Of a stretch of 9,548 nt of DNA, positions 1 to 7,208 are shown one piece after another. How positions within the stretch are numbered: position 1 is the stretch's first letter; each line of letters begins with the position of its first letter. Below the pieces are notes generated by a model. The model saw only the letters and a program-made list of their open reading frames with translations, did no database searches and was not told where the DNA came from. The translations under genes and the position numbers were made by a program. The DNA is from Ignavibacteria bacterium UBA961. Its GTDB lineage: Bacteria; Bacteroidota; Ignavibacteria; Kapaibacteriales; UBA961. The DNA lies in NCBI GenBank assembly GCA_002293005.1, contig DBCJ01000042.1, forward strand, positions 1 through 9,548, read 5' to 3'.

Positions 1-611
1 GCTGTGGAATAAATCACCACTTTGACATTCACGGCATAATCAACAACATAATTGATTACCGGTGAAACATCTTCGCTGATTCCGAGAAAAACGCCTATAT
101 CATTGAGTCCGATGCTTACACCACCTCGCATTCCGCCGGGTCTTCCTGTAGGAATAGCTTGTGAACGGGCGATCATTTCTTCTCTTTGCACAATGTCTTC
201 AGATCTTGGCTGATAATATTCGGGAGGCAAATCAAGATTGCGCAGTGCGATTGCAAAAGGATTTTCTTGTTCTTGTTCTTTCCGCATTGCTATGCCGAGC
301 GAGATGATTTTCGCATGCAATTGAGCGAGAGTACCAGGTGCAATGCCCAATCGCATCATGCGATAATAGGCGGAGTCTTGTTCGGCCGAAAACTGATTGC
401 GTGAGCCGGGGACAATTTGTTCGGATTTCTTTGTGGTATCACGAGAAATGGTATCCCCTGTGATAGCTTGAATTGGAGTGAATACTCGAGGTTTTTTGAG
501 TATTGTGTTTACAGAGCTTGAGTCATCTTGAGCAAATACACTTTGAGGCAATGCTTGCATGGTTATAAGCAGAGCCATACACAGAGTACATATGAGGTGT
601 AAATTACGCAA
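1..611 (-). CDS. Secreted protein of unknown function, N-terminal part (runs off left edge)
   Basis: An open frame runs leftward off the window edge without a stop, about 200 codons visible. I do not recognise the family. The N-terminus looks like a Sec signal peptide: an arginine, a hydrophobic stretch (LICTLCMALLI), then a VFA-Q cleavage-like site followed by an acidic, Ser-rich start of the mature protein. The mature part is polar, with a Glu/Gln-rich stretch (RKEQEQE), then LPPEYYQPR, then a Gly/Arg-rich turn (GRPGGMRGG) leading into hydrophobic beta-like strands (IGVFLGI, VKVVIY). This suggests a linker followed by a folded exported domain. The start is uncertain. TTG at 611 gives the most conventional signal peptide. 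ATG at 578 is in frame but leaves no positive n-region. ATG at 677 adds a basic extension but sits against the upstream gene's terminator hairpin. No Shine-Dalgarno sequence is seen at any of them. Export is inferred; function is unknown. Confidence 0.7.
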   Translation of the reverse strand, partial: MRNLHLICTLCMALLITMQALPQSVFAQDDSSSVNTILKKPRVFTPIQAITGDTISRDTTKKSEQIVPGSRNQFSAEQDSAYYRMMRLGIAPGTLAQLHAKIISLGIAMRKEQEQENPFAIALRNLDLPPEYYQPRSEDIVQREEMIARSQAIPTGRPGGMRGGVSIGLNDIGVFLGISEDVSPVINYVVDYAVNVKVVIYST

Positions 612-645
612 GCTGGTGAAAAGAGAAGTAGTGAATCTTAGAATA

Positions 646-674
646 GAAAAGAAAGGCCGACATAAGCCGGCCTT
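646..674 (-). terminator. Rho-independent terminator after the S1-domain gene
   Basis: A 7-bp stem (AAGGCCG at 653-659 with CGGCCTT at 668-674) encloses an 8-base loop. Read on the minus strand it is followed by a T-rich tract (TCTTTTC). It begins about 13 bases after the stop codon of the S1 gene, the normal place for an intrinsic terminator. It suggests the secreted-protein gene to the left has its own promoter or depends on read-through. Confidence 0.8.
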
Positions 675-686
675 CATTTGCTATCT

Positions 687-2117
687 TTAATTGTTTGTCA
701 GACCCGATCTTTGCTCTTCTGAAAGCATATCGAGTAATGTGATTGAGGGGGCATCAGGTAGTGGACCTGTATGCTCGTCTCTATCGCGCATTTCGCGAGG
801 ACCTCTGGATGGTCTTTGTGGCAATGAAGCCATTTCTTCTTCTGAATATACTGGAGCGAGAATCAAGGATTCGGTTTCGCCATTGGAATCGATGACAGTA
901 GCATCCACTTTGTCACCAACGGAGAATGAACTCTTGCCGGGTACTGGTTTGACTCTGCCTTTTGGAATGAACCCATCGAATTCAGCATTTACATCGACCA
1001 AATAACCTTTTTCATGGACTTGTTTGACCGTTACATTTGCGCTTGTTCCCGGTGGGAATGTATCCGCAATTGTTTTCCAAGGATTTGGAGAAAGATGCTT
1101 CAAGCTGAGTCCAACGCGTTTTTTCTCTGCTGAAGAATTGAGTACCGCAATATCAATCACTTGGCCTTCTTTCATGAGATCAGATGCATTAACGCCTCTT
1201 TTGCCCCATGCAAGATCGCCATTGCGAAGCAAGCCTTCGATGCCGGGTTGCAATTCGATATATGTTCCGAATTCAGTGAATCGCTTTACTTTCCCTTTAA
1301 CAACAGCGCCTGTAGGATATGTTGTTTCGATGTTATCCCATGGAGATGCAACGAAATCTTTCGTGCTGAGGCCAATGCGGAATTTGTCTTTGTCAATTGA
1401 GGAGATCGTTGCTTTTACATGATCGCCTTTTTTAAACAATGTTGAAGGATCTGCAACATGGAATGAAGCCATGCGAGAAACATGCACCATTCCTTCCACG
1501 CCATTCACATCGACAAACATTCCGAATGTCGTTAGTGAAGATACTGTGCCTTCAACGATATCGCCTTCTTTTATGCCGGCGAAATATGTCTCGGAGAGTA
1601 ATTTTTTGCGGCTTGCAACAATTGTTGCTCTTCCTGAATCTTCTTTTTGAATTTCAGAAATGTGCACCGTAACAGTTTTACCAACTGCATCATTCAATTC
1701 CTGCTCAAGCGGAGTTTTCTTCAATCCGAAATGAGAAGCAGGCATGAATAATCTCATTCCATTATAGTCCAAGCGCAAGCCACCTTTGATTCTCTCAACG
1801 ATGACGGCTTCAATCGTTCCGCCTTCATTGAAAATCTTCTCGAGTGTTGTGAGCATTTCCTCTTCAAGCTTTTTACGCTTTTCGCGTTCTTCTTTACGCT
1901 TTTCGGCGGCTGAAGGTTCTTGTTCAATAACCACTGATTTCGGAGATTCTTCAGTGGATGTTTCAGCAGGTTGCTCAATTGCAATTTCTGCATTTGCTTC
2001 CGGCTGAGAAATATGTTCAGGAGTTTCAGAAACTTGTTCTGCTGGAGCAGATTGTACTGTTTCTTCATTGTTTGCAGGATCTGCATGTTCCTGGTTGTTG
2101 AGCTCTTGTTCGGACAT
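687..2117 (-). CDS. rpsA: S1 RNA-binding domain protein, 30S ribosomal protein S1 family
   Basis: S1 proteins bind single-stranded mRNA and help the 30S subunit load messages, which matters most where Shine-Dalgarno sequences are absent, as here. From ATG 2117 the product is 476 aa. Residues 1-97 form an acidic Glu/Gln/Ala-rich extension ending in a highly charged helix (KRKEEREKRKKLEEE). Four S1 OB-fold repeats follow at about 99-173, 183-255, 268-342 and 355-422, then a charged tail ending in LLDMLSEEQRSGL. Repeats 2 and 3 carry the typical TFGMFVDV/EFGTYIEL plus GVEGMVHVS/GIEGLLRN pattern. The linkers SPWDNIETTYP and NPWKTIADTFP match those between domains of true ribosomal S1. E. coli S1 has six repeats in 557 aa, so this is a shorter form. 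An in-frame ATG at 2171 would add 18 residues but lies in the predicted structured leader, so 2117 is preferred. It could be a second S1-like protein instead of the main ribosomal S1. Confidence 0.85.
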   Translation of the reverse strand: MSEQELNNQEHADPANNEETVQSAPAEQVSETPEHISQPEANAEIAIEQPAETSTEESPKSVVIEQEPSAAEKRKEEREKRKKLEEEMLTTLEKIFNEGGTIEAVIVERIKGGLRLDYNGMRLFMPASHFGLKKTPLEQELNDAVGKTVTVHISEIQKEDSGRATIVASRKKLLSETYFAGIKEGDIVEGTVSSLTTFGMFVDVNGVEGMVHVSRMASFHVADPSTLFKKGDHVKATISSIDKDKFRIGLSTKDFVASPWDNIETTYPTGAVVKGKVKRFTEFGTYIELQPGIEGLLRNGDLAWGKRGVNASDLMKEGQVIDIAVLNSSAEKKRVGLSLKHLSPNPWKTIADTFPPGTSANVTVKQVHEKGYLVDVNAEFDGFIPKGRVKPVPGKSSFSVGDKVDATVIDSNGETESLILAPVYSEEEMASLPQRPSRGPREMRDRDEHTGPLPDAPSITLLDMLSEEQRSGLTNN

Positions 2118-2141
2118 AGTGCTTAAGCTGGACAAAGTGAT

Positions 2142-2174
2142 GGAATAAATGTGATTATGGTGAATCAACATTCC
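2142..2174 (-). promoter_or_regulatory. Two-stem hairpin in the S1-gene 5' leader
   Basis: On the transcribed strand GGAAT pairs with ATTCC (outer stem, 2170-2174 with 2142-2146) and TGATT pairs with AATCA (inner stem, 2163-2167 with 2152-2156). A 6-base loop and an asymmetric internal loop complete the structure. It lies between the predicted transcription start (about 2187) and the ATG at 2117. E. coli S1 is known to repress its own message through a hairpin-containing leader with no strong Shine-Dalgarno; a similar role here is inference. The stems are short and AT-rich. Confidence 0.4.
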
Positions 2175-2192
2175 GGCAACTGTTTATGATGA

Positions 2193-2223
2193 CAAAGATA
2201 CGAAATAGAACATATAGGGCAAA
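2193..2223 (-). promoter_or_regulatory. Bacteroidota-type promoter for the S1 gene
   Basis: On the minus strand TTTG (2223-2220) is followed by exactly 19 bases and then TATCTTTG (2200-2193). This fits the Bacteroidota primary-sigma consensus, TTTG at -33 and TAnnTTTG at -7, with no mismatch. Transcription should start near 2187, giving a leader of about 70 bases before the ATG at 2117. It lies in the gap between the helicase stop and the S1 start, so the S1 gene can be expressed independently of the helicase. Confidence 0.7.
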
Positions 2224-2283
2224 CAAGCAATAATTGCAGTAAAGAGTTGAATTACAATGTGTTGAAACACAATTCTTCAATTC

Positions 2284-4563
2284 TCAAGAATTATCGGGCT
2301 GTAATTTGGCATACTTGAGCAATAATTGTTTCTTTCCTATTCCTTGAAACATAACGATTGCCTCTCTTTTTTCGCCATTACCAGAGACGGAATATACGGT
2401 GCCTTTGCCAAATTTTCCATGTATGACTTTCATTCCTGCTCTGATTTCTAATCCATCGGGTTCTATTTGTGAAAAAGATTCTTCGTTTTGTGAAATATCA
2501 TCAAAAAATGGAGATGACTTGGGTTTTTGCACTCCTAAAGAATTCGTCGCAGGCATCTTTGGTTTAATCTCAGTATTGCGATTGCTTCTGTTTGGAGCAT
2601 GAGAATCTACATATTCGATTGTATCCGGATGAATTTCTCGCAGAAACATGGAGGGTTGCGAGAAATTTAATTCGCCAAAGCGATATCGTCTTTGTGCATA
2701 GGAAAGATAAAGTCTCTTTTCAGCACGGGTAATTCCAACATAGAATAATCTTCTTTCTTCTTCTTGTTCATCGGGATCATGTTCGGCTCTACCCATGGGA
2801 AAAAGACCTTGTTCCAAACCTGTTATGAAAACCACGGGAAACTCGAGTCCTTTGGCGGCATGCATGGTCATCATTGCAATGCGTTCTTGACCCATGTCGG
2901 TTTCATCGATATCGGACATTAATGCCACTGTTTGCAAATATTCCTCAATGGTGAGCGCTTGATCTTTTTCAAATTCTTCTTCGATATTGGAGAGCATACG
3001 CTGAACATTGTTCCATCTATCAAGTGATTCTTCAGTATCTTCATCTTTGAACATTCGAAGCAAGCCGGTTGCTTCGATATAATCTTTGGCTAACTCATGC
3101 GGAGACATCGTGGATTTCAGTTCTTTGAAACGATGAATCATGGTCGTGAAATCGAATGAAGCTTGCACTGCTCTTTTTTGCAAGTCGGACATTGTATTTG
3201 CTTGTTCGAATGCTGAAAAGAGTGGAATGGAATGAGTGTTTGCAAAGTCATTCAGTTTTTTGAGTGTTGAAGGACCTATTCCTCTTGCAGGTTCATTGAT
3301 GATGCGAGTCAAACTTTCTGAATCACTTGGATTGCAAAGAAGTCTGAGATATGCGATTGTATCTTTGACTTCTTTTCTTTTATAAAATGAAACGCCACCG
3401 ATGATGGTGTATCCAATGCGAGAAGAGCGTAAAGCATCTTCAAGTGATAGTGATTGTGCATTGGTGCGATAGAGAATCGCGATATGTTTGGCTGATATTC
3501 CATTCTGCGATATCTCATGTTTGATCATGTTTCTTATTGAATCAGCTTCTTCACGATCATCTCTTGTTTCCATTACTTTTATGAGGTCGCCTTGTGGGTT
3601 TTCCGTCCACAATGTTTTTGTGAGTTGTTTGCGATTTCTGGAAATGATTGAATCGGCTGCGGAAAGTATCACTTTTGTGGAACGATAATTTTGTTCCAAC
3701 TTCACAATTGCTGCATCGGGATAATCTTTTTGGAAATCGAGAATATTTCTGATATCGGCACCTCTCCAGCGATAGATACTCTGAGCATCATCTCCAACAA
3801 CACAGAGATTGCGATGTCCGCCCGCAAGAAGATTTACGGCTATATATTGTGCGCGATTGGTGTCTTGATATTCATCCACCATGATCAGTGAAAATCTTTG
3901 TTGATATTTCGATTTGATTTCAGGAGACAATTTCAAGAGTCTGATGATATTGAGAAGTATATCATCAAAGTCCATGGCATTATTCACACGCAATCTTTTC
4001 TCATATTCTTTGTAAACCAATCCGGTTTGTTTTTCATTGATGTCTTGTGATGATGCTTCATATTCTTGCCAGGAGATCATTAAATTTTTTGCTTGTGAAA
4101 TTCTTCCTCTGATGCTTTGAGGAGTGAATTGCTGAGCAGATATTCCGGCATCTCGCATGATTGAACGAATCATGCTGAGTGAGTCATCTGTATCATAGAT
4201 GGAAAATGCAGAAGTATATCCCAAATGCTCTGCTTCGAATCGCAAGATGCGAGCAAAAATTGAATGAAATGTTCCTGCCCAAATGCTCTTTGCTTGTGCT
4301 TCACCTACAAGTTTTGAAATTCGGGATTTCATCTCTTCGGCAGCTTTATTGGTGAATGTTAGTGCCAAGATGGATGAAGATTGAATGCCTTGTGATAATG
4401 CATAAGCGATTCGATATGTGAGGGTTTTTGTTTTACCGCTTCCGGCACCTGCAATGATGAGCAATGGACCGCTGATATTCATTGCGGCTTTTTTTTGTTC
4501 GGTATTTAATTCATCAAGAAATGACAAAGAATATTCGGTATGTGGCTGAGGAATCAATTTCAT
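2284..4563 (-). CDS. pcrA: ATP-dependent 3'-5' DNA helicase, UvrD/PcrA family
   Basis: A superfamily 1A helicase that unwinds DNA in nucleotide-excision and mismatch repair and clears stalled forks or RNA polymerase. At 759 aa it is normal for the family. All core motifs are visible: Q-motif LNTEQKKA near 19, Walker A AGAGSGKT 38-45, motif Ia ALTFTNKAAEEM near 66, Ib GTFHSIFARIL near 97, Walker B VDEYQDTN 229-236, motif III GDDAQSIYRWRGA 257-269, motif IV QNYRS 291-295, motif V TMHAAKGLEFP 566-576 and motif VI VGITRA 609-614. After a polar linker (about 655-705), residues 707-755 (GMKVIHGKFGKGTV onwards) form the Tudor-like domain that in PcrA/UvrD contacts RNA polymerase. The protein looks intact and functional. 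It starts downstream of the receptor's terminator with no clear Shine-Dalgarno, and its stop is 166 bases before the S1 start. UvrD and PcrA naming is interchangeable here; Rep lacks this Tudor tail. Confidence 0.95.
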   Translation of the reverse strand: MKLIPQPHTEYSLSFLDELNTEQKKAAMNISGPLLIIAGAGSGKTKTLTYRIAYALSQGIQSSSILALTFTNKAAEEMKSRISKLVGEAQAKSIWAGTFHSIFARILRFEAEHLGYTSAFSIYDTDDSLSMIRSIMRDAGISAQQFTPQSIRGRISQAKNLMISWQEYEASSQDINEKQTGLVYKEYEKRLRVNNAMDFDDILLNIIRLLKLSPEIKSKYQQRFSLIMVDEYQDTNRAQYIAVNLLAGGHRNLCVVGDDAQSIYRWRGADIRNILDFQKDYPDAAIVKLEQNYRSTKVILSAADSIISRNRKQLTKTLWTENPQGDLIKVMETRDDREEADSIRNMIKHEISQNGISAKHIAILYRTNAQSLSLEDALRSSRIGYTIIGGVSFYKRKEVKDTIAYLRLLCNPSDSESLTRIINEPARGIGPSTLKKLNDFANTHSIPLFSAFEQANTMSDLQKRAVQASFDFTTMIHRFKELKSTMSPHELAKDYIEATGLLRMFKDEDTEESLDRWNNVQRMLSNIEEEFEKDQALTIEEYLQTVALMSDIDETDMGQERIAMMTMHAAKGLEFPVVFITGLEQGLFPMGRAEHDPDEQEEERRLFYVGITRAEKRLYLSYAQRRYRFGELNFSQPSMFLREIHPDTIEYVDSHAPNRSNRNTEIKPKMPATNSLGVQKPKSSPFFDDISQNEESFSQIEPDGLEIRAGMKVIHGKFGKGTVYSVSGNGEKREAIVMFQGIGKKQLLLKYAKLQPDNS

Positions 4564-4635
4564 GTTAAAGAACTGAAAAAGTGTTGAGGAAAAGTAATTA
4601 GCCCTGATGCAATGTACGGAATTGATGCTGAGTGG

Positions 4636-4666
4636 AAATAAAAAAGGCGACTCAACAGAATCGCCT
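4636..4666 (-). terminator. Rho-independent terminator after the TonB-dependent receptor gene
   Basis: A 6-bp stem (AGGCGA at 4645-4650 with TCGCCT at 4661-4666) has a 10-base loop. On the minus strand it is followed by a long T-run (from the A-rich stretch 4638-4645). It lies 24 bases past the receptor stop codon. It separates the receptor from the helicase, whose promoter must lie in the roughly 70 bases between this hairpin and 4563. Confidence 0.8.
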
Positions 4667-4689
4667 CATTGATCAATAATGTGTTTTGA

Positions 4690-7023
4690 TTAAAATTCAA
4701 CATTGATTCCAAGACTTGGGATGACTCCTGCTCCGGCGAAGTTCACGACTCCTTGTCCTAGTCTTTGATCGAATCGATAATTGTTTGCATTCTTGCGATT
4801 GTAAATGTTTTGAATATCGATATAAGTAATCAACAAAAAACCTTCGAAATTCCAGCGTCTGTCAATGCGCAAATCCATTGAGTGGAATGCCGGAAGACGC
4901 TCTCCTGCATTGTATTGCTGGAAGTTTAATTGACCATATAATGGCTCATTTGGATCTTCCACGAATGGCGTTGTAGGTGCCCCTGTGGAATAGCGGAATT
5001 TTGTACTGATTTCCCAGTTTTCATTAAAACGATATCCTGCGGCGATATTGAAGATGATTCGTGCATCGAATGCGCCTGGTCTGTCAATACCATCTAATCC
5101 TGAAAAGCGTGATTCATTGATGGTCAAACTCATGAGGCCATAGAGAGGAATTTCCCCCATTTTCTTTTGTATGAATGCTTCGATACCTCGTGCATAACCT
5201 GTAGATGAACTGATGAGTGGTTCAAGTCCGAATGGAATGTCATTTTGCACATCATCGAATCCGGAAGGTGCAAGCACAGCTTGTGGACGGAATAGTCTTG
5301 CGGCATAATTGCCATACCATTTATAATATCCTTCAACTTGAAATTTAAGATCTGCCGCGAGTTGCAATTCATAACCAAGCACGATTTGATCTGCCCTAAT
5401 TGCTTTTAGTTGTTGTTGATTCGATGGGTCACCCATCAGCCAAATGAATGATGGTGATTGATAATATCTTCCTGCGCTCAGATTGAGAGTCGATACCTGA
5501 TTGAGTGCATAGGATATTGTGAGACGAGGTGATAAATATGTGGTTTCTTGGAGGAAATCATAATAATCCAATCTTGCGCCGAATGTTGCTTTCCAAGCAT
5601 CCGAAGTTAAGACAAGCGTTGCATGTGTTGCATTGCGGAAGGCTGTGAATGAGCTGTCAACATCAAGCCCAATAGGAGTACCTGATTGATTTCTTCTGAA
5701 TCGTGAATCAAGAAAAAGATCATAATCGAGAAGAGATGCATATTTAATGATATTCCCGACAATGATTTCAGTCCCGGGTGATAATTGCAGGAAGAGATCG
5801 GTGCGGAGTGAATTCTCACCTTCAACGGATGTATTGTTGAATAGTGTCATGAGATTGGAATCTCTTTGTGCAGTATTGAATGCTGAATATGTTCTTCCGA
5901 GTGTAACGAGAGCATATCCATTCATGTCGGAACCTGTTATCAAGTGTTTCCAGGTCAAACCAGAAAAATATTGATCTTGAGTTGGTGAATTTATGCGTGA
6001 ATTGGAATAACGATCTTCCTCATCATCATTATTGAAAGTGATTTTGTCTAATGCACCGATGGTGAGGAATGAAAGTGAGTTTTTGTCATCGAGTCTATAA
6101 GAAATTTTCGTTTGAAAGTCCCAATAATCAGGAATAAAGCTAAAGCCCAATGCTTTGAATAGAATATCTAGATAGGATCTTCTTGCGCTCACGAAATAGG
6201 AACCTTTATCTGAGATGGGTCCTTCTGCAATCACTCCAAAGCCGGTTGCCGAGAAATTGATTTCTCCACCGAAGCGTTCTTCATTTCCTTCGCGAAGGGA
6301 GATATTCGTAAGTGATGAGACGCGATCCCCGAATCGAGAGGAAAAACCGCCTGCGCTGAAACTTACTTCACGGACAAAATCGATATTGATGAGCGAGAGT
6401 GGACCGCCGGTTGAACCTTGTGATCCAAAATGATTGATATTGGGTACTTCAATATTATCTACAACAAAGAGATTCTCAAATGGAGCGCCACCGCGAACAA
6501 TCAAGTCATTTCTACCAGCGCTTGTGACATTCACTCCCGGTAAAAGTGCAACTGCTCTGATAACATCTTCTTGTACACCAGGAGCACGGCGAATATCTTC
6601 GGAATTCAGTAATTGAGTGCTTGTGATGGTTTCAGGACTTCTTTGGAAATAGCTGGCTTCAACTTCAGTTGCTTCCAATTGAACTGCCTTTTCACTTAAA
6701 AGAATAGTGATCGTTGCAGGTTTCCCTGAGCTAATGGCAATATCTGACAATGTTCTTGGCTCAAAGCCAATGGCGGTTGCCTTTATACTGATAATGCCTA
6801 CAGGGATTGATCGTAGTGTAAATTTTCCTTGAGAATTGCTTCTTGAACCGATTTTGGTGCCATTCACCACAATGGTGGCTCCATTTATTGGTGCTTGTGT
6901 GGAAGCATTTATGATGGTACCGGTCAAGATTCCCGTTATGCTTGAGGTATCCTGGGAATAGGCCAGAGATGGAAACAGACTTAGAATAAGTGAGAAAATG
7001 AAAATTGAAGGTGCTTTTAACAT
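4690..7023 (-). CDS. TonB-dependent outer-membrane receptor with carboxypeptidase-regulatory-like domain
   Basis: An outer-membrane beta-barrel that imports a ligand using energy passed on by TonB; the substrate cannot be told from sequence. The 777-aa product from ATG 7023 begins with a clear signal peptide (MLKAPSIFIFSLILSL, cleavage near AYS-Q at 23/24). Residues about 30-110 form the CarboxypepD_reg-like beta-sandwich (GTIINASTQAPINGATIVVNG, SQGKFTLRSIPVG, AIGFEPR). A segment near 113-124 (VQLEATEVEAS) sits where the TonB box is expected. The plug spans about 128-240, with DLIVRGGAPFENLFVVDNIEV and FGDRVSSLTNISLREGN. The barrel follows and ends in a terminal Phe (GINVEF), the usual signal for barrel assembly. 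The frame stays open upstream to 7179, but that extension would bury the signal peptide, so it is rejected. No SusD-like partner or TonB/ExbBD gene is present in the window. The plug has the architecture of lone receptors rather than SusC. No Shine-Dalgarno precedes the start. Confidence 0.93.
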   Translation of the reverse strand: MLKAPSIFIFSLILSLFPSLAYSQDTSSITGILTGTIINASTQAPINGATIVVNGTKIGSRSNSQGKFTLRSIPVGIISIKATAIGFEPRTLSDIAISSGKPATITILLSEKAVQLEATEVEASYFQRSPETITSTQLLNSEDIRRAPGVQEDVIRAVALLPGVNVTSAGRNDLIVRGGAPFENLFVVDNIEVPNINHFGSQGSTGGPLSLINIDFVREVSFSAGGFSSRFGDRVSSLTNISLREGNEERFGGEINFSATGFGVIAEGPISDKGSYFVSARRSYLDILFKALGFSFIPDYWDFQTKISYRLDDKNSLSFLTIGALDKITFNNDDEEDRYSNSRINSPTQDQYFSGLTWKHLITGSDMNGYALVTLGRTYSAFNTAQRDSNLMTLFNNTSVEGENSLRTDLFLQLSPGTEIIVGNIIKYASLLDYDLFLDSRFRRNQSGTPIGLDVDSSFTAFRNATHATLVLTSDAWKATFGARLDYYDFLQETTYLSPRLTISYALNQVSTLNLSAGRYYQSPSFIWLMGDPSNQQQLKAIRADQIVLGYELQLAADLKFQVEGYYKWYGNYAARLFRPQAVLAPSGFDDVQNDIPFGLEPLISSSTGYARGIEAFIQKKMGEIPLYGLMSLTINESRFSGLDGIDRPGAFDARIIFNIAAGYRFNENWEISTKFRYSTGAPTTPFVEDPNEPLYGQLNFQQYNAGERLPAFHSMDLRIDRRWNFEGFLLITYIDIQNIYNRKNANNYRFDQRLGQGVVNFAGAGVIPSLGINVEF

Positions 7024-7099
7024 GTGATTAGATATAAATGTATGAATGATTGCCCATGAACATATATATAATAAGTCAGAGTTCCTTTTTTTGAAGTAA

Positions 7100-7108
7100 T
7101 TATCCACA
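7100..7108 (+). promoter_or_regulatory. Perfect consensus DnaA box in the divergent receptor/purN spacer
   Basis: TTATCCACA matches the strongest E. coli-type DnaA-ATP/ADP box exactly. It sits between the divergent receptor and purN starts, beside an AT-only stretch (around 7062-7072). A single box may be a regulatory site or chance. No dnaA gene or box cluster is seen, so this is not called an origin. Confidence 0.3.
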
Positions 7109-7146
7109 AATCGATACCGACAGACATGTAATAGTGCCTGAGACAG

Positions 7147-7154
7147 TATTTTTG
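7147..7154 (+). promoter_or_regulatory. Possible purN promoter -7 element
   Basis: TATTTTTG fits the Bacteroidota -7 consensus TAnnTTTG exactly and would start transcription near 7160, about 50 bases before the purN ATG. No TTTG is found 19-21 bases upstream, so only half of the promoter is supported. Confidence 0.35.
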
Positions 7155-7208
7155 TCATATCGGATAGAAATATCCTCAAATTCTCAATGACAGCTTTCCG
7201 TATTTATA

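Noticed and set aside
186..404. 72-codon plus-strand frame at the left edge
   Set aside because: It is antisense to the secreted-protein frame, which has a signal peptide and stays open to the edge.
691..2007. Several plus-strand open frames antisense to the S1 gene
   Set aside because: They mirror the coding strand's codon structure, have no recognisable domains and no promoters; the S1 frame has clear domain evidence.
2118..2171. 18-residue N-terminal extension of the S1 protein
   Set aside because: It lies in the predicted leader hairpin only about 16 bases from the predicted transcript start, and its residues (MLIHHNHIYS) do not resemble an S1 N-terminus.
3980..3988. TTATTCACA DnaA-like motif inside the helicase gene
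   Set aside because: A relaxed match within coding sequence is expected by chance.
4589..4596. Minus-strand TACTTTTC as a helicase promoter -7 element
   Set aside because: It has one mismatch to TAnnTTTG and no convincing -33 partner, so it is too weak to list as a feature.
7024..7179. 52-residue N-terminal extension of the receptor frame
   Set aside because: It would bury the clear signal peptide beginning at 7023 and occupy the divergent promoter region; an open frame here is probably chance.
7024..7208. Replication origin in the receptor/purN spacer
   Set aside because: Only one perfect DnaA box is present, with no box cluster and no dnaA, dnaN or gidA-type neighbours.
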